From contig CAMLSX010000002.1 in assembly GCA_946484175.1 (NCBI GenBank), positions 32,583 to 96,582 of the forward strand: a stretch of 64,000 nucleotides of DNA. Direction: 5' to 3'. Position numbers and translations under genes: made by a program. The stretch's first letter is position 1. Every line of letters starts with the position of its first letter. Below, piece by piece: positions 42,070 to 50,245 of this stretch. This DNA comes from an uncultured Clostridia bacterium. GTDB lineage: Bacteria > Bacillota > Clostridia > Oscillospirales > Acutalibacteraceae. The notes beneath the pieces are model-generated. The model ran no database searches, was not told the DNA's origin, and saw nothing but the letters and a program-made list of their open reading frames with translations.

Positions 42070-43341
42070 TCAGGCCCGGCCTTTTATCTTTTCCCAATAT
42101 GCCTTGAAAGCCTGTTCATTTTTATTGTCGCCGTATTCATAATACCGGGTGTCCTTTAAGATATCCGGCAAATACTGCTGTTCCACCCATCGATTCGGAT
42201 ACTCGTGGGGATATTTATAAAACTGCCCTTTTTTCTTTATCTCAGCACTGTCATAGTGCTTGTTTTGCAGCTGGCGGGGAATGCTCCCTACCTTTCCTTT
42301 TTCCACATCCGCCATGGCAGCGATAATCGCATTATGAGCTGTATTGGATTTTGGCGCAGTCGCTACCAGAATCACGGCATCTGCCAGCGGAAGCCTTGCT
42401 TCCGGCAGTCCCACCATCATGGCGGCATCCACAGCCGCTTTGACAATGGGAATAATCTGGGGCCAAGCCAGCCCCACATCCTCGCAAGCACATACCATCA
42501 GCCGCCGGCAGGCAGAAGCCAGGTCACCGGCAACCAGCAATCGCGCCAGATAATGAATGGCCGCGTCCGGGTCGCTGCCCCGCATGGATTTCTGAAAGGC
42601 AGAAATAATATCATAGTGCTCGTCGCCTTCCCGGTCATAGCGCATGGCGCTGCGCTGGGTCAGTTCCCGCGCCAGATCCATGGAAACCATACGCACTCCC
42701 TCTACCCGGCGGGCAGAAAGGCAGCACAGCTCTACAGCGTTCATGGCCTTGCGCACATCCCCTCCGCAGGCTGTTGCGATGTATTCACAGACCCCTTCCT
42801 CGCGGGAAATAGGCTCGCCTTCCTCGTCTTCCAGCAGGGTAAAAGCCCGTTCTACTGCCGGAACCACATCGGCACTCTCTACCGGCTTAAACTCAAACAC
42901 AGTGGAACGGCTGAGGATGGCGTTATATACATAAAAATACGGATTTTCCGTGGTGGAAGCGATAAGGGTGATGCTTCCATTTTCAATGAACTCCAGCAGG
43001 GTCTGCTGCTGCTTTTTATTGAAATACTGAATCTCATCCAGATACAGCAACACGCCGTTGATGCCTTCCAGCGTATTGGTACTGGCGATCACGTCTCGGA
43101 TATCCGCAGTAGAAGCGGTGGTGCCATTAAGCTTGCACAGCCGCTTATGGGTATGTTTGGCGATAATGGACGCCACTGTGGTTTTTCCTACACCGGAAGG
43201 CCCATAAAACACCATATTGGGAATCTCACCGGATTCGATGATGCTGCGAAGAGCTTTTCCAGGCGCCAACAGATGACGCTGGCCCACCACCTCATCCAGT
43301 GTTTTGGGGCGGATTCGATCCGCCAGAGGAGCTGCCACCAC
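42070..43341 (-). CDS. rarA: Replication-associated recombination protein RarA (MgsA)
   Basis: AAA+ clamp-loader-like ATPase acting at stalled forks. The 423-residue protein has [18 protein letters not shown], Walker [15 protein letters not shown] (about residue 47), Walker [15 protein letters not shown], and the C-terminal tetramerisation region ([19 protein letters not shown]). Two adjacent GTG starts (43341, 43338) follow AAGGAGG; the second has better spacing. It precedes the rubredoxin fusion gene by only seven bases, although the functions are unrelated. Confidence 0.93.
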   Translation of the reverse strand: MVAAPLADRIRPKTLDEVVGQRHLLAPGKALRSIIESGEIPNMVFYGPSGVGKTTVASIIAKHTHKRLCKLNGTTASTADIRDVIASTNTLEGINGVLLYLDEIQYFNKKQQQTLLEFIENGSITLIASTTENPYFYVYNAILSRSTVFEFKPVESADVVPAVERAFTLLEDEEGEPISREEGVCEYIATACGGDVRKAMNAVELCCLSARRVEGVRMVSMDLARELTQRSAMRYDREGDEHYDIISAFQKSMRGSDPDAAIHYLARLLVAGDLASACRRLMVCACEDVGLAWPQIIPIVKAAVDAAMMVGLPEARLPLADAVILVATAPKSNTAHNAIIAAMADVEKGKVGSIPRQLQNKHYDSAEIKKKGQFYKYPHEYPNRWVEQQYLPDILKDTRYYEYGDNKNEQAFKAYWEKIKGRA

Positions 43342-43550
43342 AGCACCTCCTTTCCGGAAAATATTTTAAGGTATTTCGCCCGTTGTAACGGGCGATCAGG
43401 AGGGCTTTGCCCCCCCTGAACTCCCTACCACTTTTTATATATAAAAGTTGGACGGAAATTTTAGATTTGCGGGAAAACCGAGTGAAAATTTCCAGCTTTC
43501 TCCCCCACGTATAGTTTTATTTTTATGCGCCTGACTTCCGGTTCATGCAC
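43342..43550 (-). other. Spacer between rarA and glyA
   Basis: About 200 bases without a gene. It holds a CGCCCGTT/AACGGGCG hairpin near 43378-43398, a GC-rich imperfect hairpin with CCCCCCC at about 43399-43420, an AT-rich palindromic stretch near 43432-43452, and an inverted repeat GGAAATTTT/AAAATTTCC (43456-43494). The last may terminate glyA. Confidence 0.4.
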
Positions 43551-44804
43551 TCAGCAATACAGCGGATATTTGGCACACAGGCCATTAACCATCTCACGCA
43601 CCTTGCCGGCGTTGGCGTCAAAGTCCTCTACCACCATGGCAATGCACTGAGCGATCACGTCCATATCCTCGGTATTCAGGCCACGAGTAGTGACAGCCGG
43701 AGTGCCCAGGCGAACGCCGCTGGTGACAAAGGGACTGCGCTGCTCGTTGGGAACAGTGTTCTTATTGGCGGTAATATACACCTCGTCCAGACGATGTTCC
43801 AGCTCCTTGCCGGTCAGTTCCATACCGGTCAGGTTCAGCAGCATCAAATGGTTATCGGTACCGCCGGAAACCAGCTTCAGGCCGCGGGACAGCAGGCCAT
43901 TCGCCAACGCTTGGGCATTTTCCACAATGCGGCGGCCGTAGTCTTTGAACTCGGGTTTGAGAGCCTCGCCAAAGCAAACCGCTTTACCGGCAATGATGTG
44001 CATCAGCGGGCCGCCCTGCGTGCCGGGGAAAATCGCCTTATCAATAGCTTTTGCGTATTCTTCCTTACACAGAATCAAACCGCCTCTGGGGCCGCGCAGG
44101 GTTTTGTGGGTAGTGGTAGTCACCACATCAGCCCACGGCACCGGGTTGGGATGCTGTCCAGCCGCCACCAGACCGGCGATGTGGGCCATGTCTACCATCA
44201 GATACGCGCCGCAATCATCACAAATAGCGCGGAGCTTTTCAAAATCAATCACTCTGGGGTATGCGCTGGCACCAGCCACGATCATCTTGGGCTTGACTTC
44301 CATGGCCTGTGCATGTAGCTTCTCATAATCAATGTAATGCGTTTCCGGGTTCACGCCATAAGGCACAAAGTTGAAATAGCTGCCCGAAATATTCACCGGA
44401 GAACCGTGGGTCAGATGGCCGCCTTCGGCAAGATTCATGCCCATCACCGTGTCGCCGGGCTTAAGCAGGGCAAAATAAACCGCCATGTTGGCCTGTGCGC
44501 CGGAGTGAGGCTGCACATTAGCATGGTCTGCACCAAATAGCTCGCAGGCACGCTTCCTAGCAATCTCTTCCACGATATCCACATACTGGCAGCCGCCATA
44601 GTACCGTTTTCCGGGATAGCCTTCGGCGTATTTATTGGTAAGAATGCTTCCCATAGCAGCCATCACGGCCGGGGAAACGATATTTTCAGAAGCGATGAGC
44701 TCCAGGTTCCGGCGCTGGCGTCCCAGCTCCAGATTCATGGCCTCGCCGACTTCGGGGTCAACCGCAGAAACAAATCCAATGGTGTCCATCATATCCTGAT
44801 ACAT
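43551..44804 (-). CDS. glyA: Serine hydroxymethyltransferase
   Basis: PLP enzyme interconverting serine and glycine with transfer of a one-carbon unit to tetrahydrofolate. The 417-residue protein has the signature [15 protein letters not shown] with the PLP lysine near residue 231, [25 protein letters not shown], and [23 protein letters not shown] 44804 with GCAGGAGG upstream. It feeds the one-carbon pool used by fhs, the 5-formyl-THF cyclo-ligase and thyX further along in the window. Confidence 0.96.
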   Translation of the reverse strand: MYQDMMDTIGFVSAVDPEVGEAMNLELGRQRRNLELIASENIVSPAVMAAMGSILTNKYAEGYPGKRYYGGCQYVDIVEEIARKRACELFGADHANVQPHSGAQANMAVYFALLKPGDTVMGMNLAEGGHLTHGSPVNISGSYFNFVPYGVNPETHYIDYEKLHAQAMEVKPKMIVAGASAYPRVIDFEKLRAICDDCGAYLMVDMAHIAGLVAAGQHPNPVPWADVVTTTTHKTLRGPRGGLILCKEEYAKAIDKAIFPGTQGGPLMHIIAGKAVCFGEALKPEFKDYGRRIVENAQALANGLLSRGLKLVSGGTDNHLMLLNLTGMELTGKELEHRLDEVYITANKNTVPNEQRSPFVTSGVRLGTPAVTTRGLNTEDMDVIAQCIAMVVEDFDANAGKVREMVNGLCAKYPLYC

Positions 44805-44849
44805 ACTGTTCCTCCTGCTTCAATCAGATTCTATGCACGATTTTGCCGG

Positions 44850-44871
44850 ACACGGCACCAAAAAGCCGTGG
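44850..44871 (-). other. Small hairpin in the glyA leader
   Basis: CACGGC (44851-44856) / GCCGTG (44865-44870) stem in the roughly 80-base leader between the promoter and the glyA ribosome site. No U-tract follows. Role unknown. Confidence 0.4.
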
Positions 44872-44895
44872 GCACTTTCGCGCGTTACTGCATTT

Positions 44896-44924
44896 ATTAT
44901 ACACGTTTCCGGATTCGAGTACAA
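44896..44924 (-). promoter_or_regulatory. Promoter of glyA
   Basis: Minus strand TTGTAC (44924-44919), 17-base spacer, TATAAT (44901-44896), about 90 bases before the ATG. Confidence 0.7.
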
Positions 44925-44991
44925 CGAAATATGCAATTTTTTTCTTTTCCTGCGAATTGTGTCCTGCAGATTGGCTATTCCCACGGAAAAT

Positions 44992-45969
44992 TCAATTCAA
45001 GAATCGAATCTGCTGCTCTCGAAGCAATGGAAATTCGGCTAATTCACAGCTGTTCAGTTCTATACCGTGCAGCCTGACCGCAGTAATCTGCTCATTATCA
45101 TACGTTTTATAATAATAGACTCCCTCGTCCGCATTTACACAGCAGGAATAGGCAGTCACATCACATTGTCCCTTGGGTGTACGCACAGCTCCGCGCACCA
45201 TGGAAACCCCACACAAAATATGAAAAAATTGAGAAACGCTGGCATTTTCGTTTGGCTCGCAGACAGAGTTCCATTTATAAAAGGCTGCACGCACAAAACG
45301 GGATGTCGGAGAATCATCCCCGGGCAGGCCGATACCTCCCATGCCCTGGCCAAATGGCTGCATGGAAAGTTGGGGACAAAAACGGTTTTCTGCGGGCGCA
45401 GAAGTGAGATTCATATGACAGGTCAAATTTGTCAAATGAAAAGGAAATGGCGGGTTATTGGTAAGAATTCCGACCGGATTGTCATAAAGATGCAGGCCGT
45501 CACAGGTAGATTCAATCACTAAAGAACCCGTTTTGTCAGCAATATGCCAGTGAAGCGGTGCGTTGGGAACTTCTTCCCGAAACGGAACATCTACCAAACA
45601 CATCTGTTGTATCAGATTTCGAGCCTCCTGCAGACTACCACAGGAACCCAGCAGCCACGGTATCAACTCATACGGTGCTGCACAAAGCTTTCCTTCTTCA
45701 AGCTTTTCAAAAAAACAGGCATTTCCCGGGAAATTAAGTCCGGCCATACACAGTCCTTTTTCATTTACCGCTTCAGCATACAGTGGATATCCATCCATTA
45801 CATTTGCCATTCCAATCATTGCATAATGCTGCGGCATGGGCGGCAAAAAACGGAAGGAAAATGGATACTCGCGCGGAGTGATGACAACTTCTTCCCCAAA
45901 GGAATATTCCAAATCAAGATTGCGCCCAAAATAAAAATGATCTGTCTGAAACGTCATACTGGTACACAT
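44992..45969 (-). CDS. Bile salt hydrolase/choloylglycine hydrolase family
   Basis: N-terminal-nucleophile amidase that deconjugates glyco- and tauro-bile salts. The mature enzyme starts at Cys2 (MCTSMTFQTDHFYFGRN), with Arg16, Asp19 (GRNLDLEYSF), Asn in GLNFPGNA (about 81), Asn in LTNNPPFPFHL and Arg in TSRFVRAAFY, all the usual catalytic residues. Length is 325 residues. The start at 45969 is set by GGAGGAGG ten bases upstream and the need for Cys at position 2; the frame extends further but without a site. Close relatives include penicillin V acylases, so activity on bile salts is likely but not certain. Confidence 0.9.
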   Translation of the reverse strand: MCTSMTFQTDHFYFGRNLDLEYSFGEEVVITPREYPFSFRFLPPMPQHYAMIGMANVMDGYPLYAEAVNEKGLCMAGLNFPGNACFFEKLEEGKLCAAPYELIPWLLGSCGSLQEARNLIQQMCLVDVPFREEVPNAPLHWHIADKTGSLVIESTCDGLHLYDNPVGILTNNPPFPFHLTNLTCHMNLTSAPAENRFCPQLSMQPFGQGMGGIGLPGDDSPTSRFVRAAFYKWNSVCEPNENASVSQFFHILCGVSMVRGAVRTPKGQCDVTAYSCCVNADEGVYYYKTYDNEQITAVRLHGIELNSCELAEFPLLREQQIRFLN

Positions 45970-46101
45970 GCCAAGAAAGCCTCCTCCATACAAATTGATA
46001 TTCCTAGTGTACACCAATTCTGCATAAATACCAGCCTCTTTTTTGAAAAAGGGCGCAAAAAAGCTCCCTGCCAGACAGCAGAGAGCTTTTTACAAATACA
46101 T

Positions 46102-46623
46102 TTACAGAGAAGCGGTTGCCTGTTCTCCTTTTGCAGCATGCTGCATGTCGCGCAGCAATTTGCGGCGAACCGTATCCAGACGAAAACGGTTATACCGCTG
46201 AATTAGAGCAAACGGCAGATTCCCCAGCAAAACCAGAACCGCAAAAATAACGTTCACTGGAAACGGATTGATCAGCATCACGACCACTGCGCACAAACAA
46301 TTGGAAAAATGCATCCATTCTCCCCGGCAAGTCTCCATAATAAATTCATTTAAATAATCCAGAGAAAGTGTTGTGATATGAGATTTTGAAAAACCATCTT
46401 TTGCAATAAACTGCGGGACTTTATCCTTCCAGAGCTGGATTTTCAGATGGTCTTTATACCAACGTCCGCCTTTCTCCCAGCCCTTGGCCTGATAACGCTT
46501 TTTCCTTTCATCAAAAAAGCTGCCCGGCAACTGGACACAGGCAATAAACACGATCACATGCCAGCAGGCTGCCAGCGCGACGTTTACAAGAAAAATATTG
46601 AAGGGGCTTGCATTTTTCAGCAC
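46102..46623 (-). CDS. CrtO-like acyltransferase family membrane protein
   Basis: A 173-residue protein with an N-terminal membrane helix (NIFLVNVALAACWHVIVFIA) and a second hydrophobic region. The block GSFFDERKKRYQAKGWEKGGR followed by WKDKVP and ETCRGEWMHF resembles the CrtO family (glycosyl-diaponeurosporenoate acyltransferase of staphyloxanthin synthesis). No other carotenoid gene is nearby, so a different acyl acceptor, perhaps a glycolipid, is likely. A GTG at 46623 with GGAAAGGAAG just upstream is preferred to the GTG at 46650. Confidence 0.65.
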   Translation of the reverse strand: MLKNASPFNIFLVNVALAACWHVIVFIACVQLPGSFFDERKKRYQAKGWEKGGRWYKDHLKIQLWKDKVPQFIAKDGFSKSHITTLSLDYLNEFIMETCRGEWMHFSNCLCAVVVMLINPFPVNVIFAVLVLLGNLPFALIQRYNRFRLDTVRRKLLRDMQHAAKGEQATASL

Positions 46624-46668
46624 GGGTTTTCTTCCTTTCCAAACAATCACAAATGCATCTGTTACCTT

Positions 46669-46689
46669 CTTGGGAAATTCTTTCCCAAG
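46669..46689 (-). other. Perfect hairpin upstream of the CrtO-like gene
   Basis: CTTGGGAAA / TTTCCCAAG with a three-base loop, between a possible -10 (TATAAT at 46750-46745, poor -35) and the start. It overlaps nothing else in a 170-base gap and may regulate translation. Confidence 0.45.
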
Positions 46690-46827
46690 TTGTAAGTAAT
46701 TATCATTATAGGCCGCTTTTTTTGAGTTTTTGTTCTAGTAAAGAATTATAAAAGATTCGTAACAATCCACAAATTGAATCGTATAACGAAGCTTTAAACA
46801 AGAAAAACGACTGATGTTTGGATTTGA

Positions 46828-47115
46828 TTATTCTGTGAAAAAAGAAAGCAGCGTGTTCTTTTTCCTGCGGCGACAGGCAGTCCCACTGCGTACCAGAATT
46901 GCTTCTTCACCGATCAGCTCAATATCCTCCCAACGAACCATCAAATCTTCTTCACGCCCCAGAAAGCCAAACCAGCGCAGCCGGCCATATACGATCAGGG
47001 ACGCAAGGCGTGCATTCTCTGTATCCACTTCGACATCGCCCACAAATCCAAGCCGGGCACCGGTACGTACACAGATAATTTCTTTTTGCCGCAGTTCAGC
47101 GAGCCTGCATGTCAC
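46828..47115 (-). CDS. ylmC: YlmC/YmxH-family sporulation protein (PRC-barrel)
   Basis: A 95-residue protein (CRLAELRQKEIICVRTGARL, GFVGDVEVDTENARLASLIV, LGREEDLMVRWEDIELIGEE) of the YlmC/YmxH family, a PRC-barrel protein usually encoded next to sigG in spore formers. GTG start at 47115 after GGAGATGATTCT. Here ppa lies between it and sigG on the other strand, so the linkage is loose. Its exact role in sporulation is unknown. Confidence 0.88.
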   Translation of the reverse strand: MTCRLAELRQKEIICVRTGARLGFVGDVEVDTENARLASLIVYGRLRWFGFLGREEDLMVRWEDIELIGEEAILVRSGTACRRRKKNTLLSFFTE

Positions 47116-47162
47116 AGAATCATCTCCATTCGATAATTGTTTTTGGATATTATATGAGATGA

Positions 47163-47191
47163 TTGTATTTTTCTTTCCTATATGATAAGAT
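47163..47191 (+). promoter_or_regulatory. Promoter of ppa
   Basis: TTGTAT (47163-47168), 17-base spacer, TAAGAT (47186-47191). The predicted start is near 47199, just before a CCGGC/GCCGG hairpin. Confidence 0.55.
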
Positions 47192-47204
47192 AATAAAAAA
47201 GAAA

Positions 47205-47222
47205 TCCGGCTGTGAGGCCGGT
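47205..47222 (+). other. Hairpin at the 5' end of the ppa transcript
   Basis: CCGGC (47206-47210) / GCCGG (47217-47221) directly after the predicted start; the minus-strand side continues into TTTCTTTTTT, so it could also act as a terminator toward ylmC. Confidence 0.5.
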
Positions 47223-47270
47223 TTGCGGCAATGTTACCGCGACAAATATTGGGAAAGGCTGTGAAACTTC

Positions 47271-47804
47271 ATGAATATCTGGCATGATATCTCGCCGAAA
47301 AGAATCAAATCGGAAGACTTTTTCGCCGTAATTGAGATTACCAAGGGTGGAAAGGTAAAATATGAGCTGGACAAAGAAACCGGCCTGCTGATGATGGATC
47401 GAGTTCTCTATACTTCTACACACTATCCTGCAAACTATGGCTTTATCCCCCGCACCTATGCACAGGACGGTGACCCGCTGGACGTTCTGGTGCTCAGCTC
47501 TGAAATGATTGAGCCCCTCTCTTTGGTGCGGTGTTATCCCATTGGCGTCATTATTATGGAAGATGGCGGTGCCAAAGATGAAAAGATCATCGCAATCCCC
47601 TTCAATGACCCCATGTACAATACATATCATGATATTCAGGAACTGCCCGCTCATATCTTCGATGAAATGAGCCACTTCTTCTCTGTGTATAAGCAGCTGG
47701 AGACCGGCAAAGAAACTGACATCGACGATGTGCGCAACCGCGAAGAAGCTATTGCTATTATCAACAACTGCCTGGAGCGGTATCTGGAAGACTTCTGCAA
47801 ATAA
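47271..47804 (+). CDS. ppa: Inorganic pyrophosphatase (family I)
   Basis: Soluble Mg-dependent enzyme hydrolysing pyrophosphate to drive biosynthesis. The 177-residue protein has the catalytic motif DGDPLDVLVL (residues 66-75), KYELDKETGLLMMDRVLY and the metal-binding KDEKIIAIP. Length fits prokaryotic family I enzymes. The ATG at 47271 follows GAAAGG by about 13 bases. It is convergent with sigG, sharing a terminator. Confidence 0.95.
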   Translation: MNIWHDISPKRIKSEDFFAVIEITKGGKVKYELDKETGLLMMDRVLYTSTHYPANYGFIPRTYAQDGDPLDVLVLSSEMIEPLSLVRCYPIGVIIMEDGGAKDEKIIAIPFNDPMYNTYHDIQELPAHIFDEMSHFFSVYKQLETGKETDIDDVRNREEAIAIINNCLERYLEDFCK

Positions 47805-47834
47805 ACCGCGATTGCTTTTCTGTAAAATAACGTT

Positions 47835-47869
47835 CCCCGGCAGGTACAAACTGCCGGGGATTCTTTTTT
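47835..47869. terminator. Terminator between ppa and sigG
   Basis: Perfect CCCCGGCAG (47835-47843) / CTGCCGGGG (47851-47859) stem, TTCTTTTTT on the plus strand and a TTATTTTAC tail on the minus strand. Serves both convergent genes. Confidence 0.9.
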
Positions 47870-47874
47870 GATTC

Positions 47875-48657
47875 TCATAAATCCTTTTTGATTTTCTCCA
47901 AGGCTGCTTTCTCCAACCGGGAAACCTGTGCCTGACTGATTCCAATCTCAGAAGCGACTTCCATCTGCGTTTTCCCTTGAAAAAAGCGCAGGGAAAGAAT
48001 GTGCTTTTCCCGTGGGTTCAAATCACTGACCGCCTGCTTGAGGGCGATTTCATCCAGCCAGTTCCGGTCGTCGTTCCCATCCCCTACCTGATCCATCACA
48101 TAGATTGTATCACCACCGTCTGAAAACACCGGCTCATACAGCGATACCGGCTCCACGATGGCTTCCAACGCCAATACGACTGTTTCACGTCGCACACCAA
48201 TAGCCTCGGCAATTTGCTCGACTGTGGGTTCTGCGCCTCTTTCTGCGGTGAGCTTTTCTTTTGCCTGCATGGCTTTGTAAGCGGTATCGCGCATGGAACG
48301 GCTGACTCGGATGGCATTGTTATCCCGCAGATAGCGGCGGATTTCTCCGATAATCATGGGAACTCCATAAGTAGAAAACCGTACACCTTGTTCTACATCA
48401 AAATGGTCGATCGCCTTCATCAATCCGATACATCCCACCTGGAAGAGGTCGTCAAGATTTTCCCCGCGGTTGGTAAAACGCTGGATTACACTGAGCACAA
48501 GCCGCAGATTGCCGTTGATGAGTTCTTCCCTTGCACGTTTGGATTCTTCCGGTGTACCATCGCGCATTTTCAACAGCAGTTCTGTCTTTTCCTTTTCTGT
48601 CAGCACCTTGAGCCGGGAGGTATTCACACCGCAAATTTCCACTTTATTATATTGCAT
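47875..48657 (-). CDS. sigG: RNA polymerase sporulation sigma factor SigG
   Basis: Late forespore sigma factor. The 260-residue protein begins MQYNKVEICGVNTSRLKVLT, the SigG-specific N-terminus, and has region 2 (NLRLVLSVIQRFTNRGENLD, LFQVGCIGLMKAIDHFD), region 3 and region 4 (NPREKHILSLRFFQGKTQME, ASEIGISQAQVSRLEKAALEKI). A sigma-G-like promoter lies about 40 bases upstream, consistent with the known positive autoregulation. It confirms spore formation together with gpr and spoVAE. spoIIG genes are not in the window. Confidence 0.96.
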   Translation of the reverse strand: MQYNKVEICGVNTSRLKVLTEKEKTELLLKMRDGTPEESKRAREELINGNLRLVLSVIQRFTNRGENLDDLFQVGCIGLMKAIDHFDVEQGVRFSTYGVPMIIGEIRRYLRDNNAIRVSRSMRDTAYKAMQAKEKLTAERGAEPTVEQIAEAIGVRRETVVLALEAIVEPVSLYEPVFSDGGDTIYVMDQVGDGNDDRNWLDEIALKQAVSDLNPREKHILSLRFFQGKTQMEVASEIGISQAQVSRLEKAALEKIKKDL

Positions 48658-48694
48658 TCTGTAACCGTCCTTTCCTGTGCCATCCTTGTATTTT

Positions 48695-48724
48695 CAGTAT
48701 GGACGGTTTTTCTCTGCTTCATAC
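48695..48724 (-). promoter_or_regulatory. Sigma-G-type promoter of sigG
   Basis: Minus strand GTATG (48724-48720), 18-base spacer, CATACTG (48701-48695). It fits the sigma-G pattern as I recall it (GHATR, 18 bases, CATWHTA) except for the last base, with the start about 40 bases before the ATG. Confidence 0.6.
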
Positions 48725-48754
48725 CACTTTACCTGCAAAGGAGGATTTTCGATA

Positions 48755-50101
48755 ATGCCCGACATTTTTCACATTCCAGAAAACATCTCTGCCCTTATGC
48801 TTCGGCTGGAAGCTGCCGGTTATCCCAGCGTGATTGTGGGCGGCTGTGTGCGTGACAGCCTGTTAGGACAAACACCCCACGACTGGGATTTGGCAACGGC
48901 TGCTACTCCAAATGAAATGAAAACGGTGCTCTCCGATTTCCGGTTACTGGAAACCGGTATTCGTCATGGCACTTTGACGGCACTTTGCGGCGATACGCCA
49001 GTAGAAATCACCACTTTCCGCAAAGACGGCAGCTATGGAGACAGCCGCCACCCCGACACGGTAATTTTTACCCGCAGTTTACAGGACGATCTGGCGCGGC
49101 GAGACTTTACGGTAAATGCCATGGCATATTCTCCCCGAACCGGTCTGACAGATCTTTTCGGCGGGCAAGAAGACCTCAAAAAGCAGACGCTGCGCTGTGT
49201 TGGTGAGCCGCAGCGCCGTTTCAGTGAAGATGCACTTCGTATTGCCCGTGCTATGCGATTTTCGGCGGTGCTGGGATTTACAATCGAGCCCAAAACCGCA
49301 CAGGCCATGTTGGCCCTGCGGGATCGACTGCAATTTGTGGCTCGGGAACGGCTGGCACAGGAGTTGAAGCGTTTGCTGACCGGTCAGGACGCCGCCCGCG
49401 TACTGGGGGAATTTGCACCCATCGTCGCAGAAATTATTGCGGAACTGTCGCCATGTATGACCCAGCAGCAGCACAATCCGCACCACTTCGGCACAGTATG
49501 GGAGCATACGTTGGCAGCGCTTGACCATGCAAAACCGGAACTGCCGGTACGATTGGCGGTGCTCCTGCATGATGTTGCCAAACCCCGGTGCTTTTCAATG
49601 GACGAAAACGGGGTAGGGCATTTTTACGGACATGCTGCTGTGAGCAGCAAAATGGCCGGTGAAATCTGCCGGAATCTGCGGCTGGACAACGCGGTGCGGG
49701 AGCGGGTAATGTGTCTGGTGCGGTACCATGACGGGCCTATCATCGGCAATGAAAAGCTTCTGCGGCGCAGGCTGCGTCAGTTGGGTGAGGAGGCCTTTTT
49801 TCAGCTGTTGGAAGTACAAAAAGCCGATACCTGTGGACTGGCCGAACCATACCCAAGCCAGCGGCTGCCGCTTCTGGAAGAAACCGAACAGCTGGCACGA
49901 AAAATTCTGGCCGAAGGTGCCTGTTTTTCCATGAAACAGCTGGCCATTTCAGGAAAAGATTTGATAGCTGCCGGCGTACAGCCTGGCCCGGAAATAGGAC
50001 GAATTTTAAAGCGGCTGCTGGAAGCGGTATCGGAAGGGGAAATCGACAATAACTTGGATAATTTGCTAAATTTCGCCCAACAAATTCGTTTAAAGGAATA
50101 A
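48755..50101 (+). CDS. cca: CCA tRNA nucleotidyltransferase with HD domain
   Basis: Adds or repairs the 3' CCA of tRNAs. The 448-residue protein has the nucleotidyltransferase motif GGCVRDSLLGQTPHDWDLAT, the flexible-loop RRDFTVNAMAY, the RNA-binding arm GEPQRRFSEDALRIARAMRF, and an HD domain (LLHDVAKPRCF). ATG 48755 follows AAAGGAGG. Since tRNA-Ala here encodes CCA, the enzyme mainly repairs or completes other tRNAs. It is divergent from sigG. Confidence 0.93.
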   Translation: MPDIFHIPENISALMLRLEAAGYPSVIVGGCVRDSLLGQTPHDWDLATAATPNEMKTVLSDFRLLETGIRHGTLTALCGDTPVEITTFRKDGSYGDSRHPDTVIFTRSLQDDLARRDFTVNAMAYSPRTGLTDLFGGQEDLKKQTLRCVGEPQRRFSEDALRIARAMRFSAVLGFTIEPKTAQAMLALRDRLQFVARERLAQELKRLLTGQDAARVLGEFAPIVAEIIAELSPCMTQQQHNPHHFGTVWEHTLAALDHAKPELPVRLAVLLHDVAKPRCFSMDENGVGHFYGHAAVSSKMAGEICRNLRLDNAVRERVMCLVRYHDGPIIGNEKLLRRRLRQLGEEAFFQLLEVQKADTCGLAEPYPSQRLPLLEETEQLARKILAEGACFSMKQLAISGKDLIAAGVQPGPEIGRILKRLLEAVSEGEIDNNLDNLLNFAQQIRLKE

Positions 50102-50117
50102 TGTTTTGTTCATCATG

Positions 50118-50145
50118 TTGATTTTTCGCCGGGTTGTGGTATAAT
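50118..50145 (+). promoter_or_regulatory. Promoter upstream of the GH13 gene
   Basis: TTGATT (50118-50123), 16-base spacer, TATAAT (50140-50145). The predicted start near 50152 is only six bases before a terminator hairpin. Confidence 0.6.
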
Positions 50146-50157
50146 AGGCGAGGAAGG

Positions 50158-50187
50158 ACTGCCGGGTTGTTCCGGCAGTTTTCTTTT
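50158..50187 (+). terminator. Promoter-proximal terminator before the GH13 gene
   Basis: ACTGCCGG (50158-50165) / CCGGCAGT (50172-50179) with a six-base loop and TTTTCTTTT after it. It can end the cca transcript arriving from the left, and also any transcript begun at the promoter just upstream, so it may act as an attenuator for the GH13 gene. Confidence 0.7.
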
Positions 50188-50245
50188 CTAAATTCATAAC
50201 TGGCATTCGGCTTATTTTTGCCGGACAGCAAAGGAGTTTTTCAAT

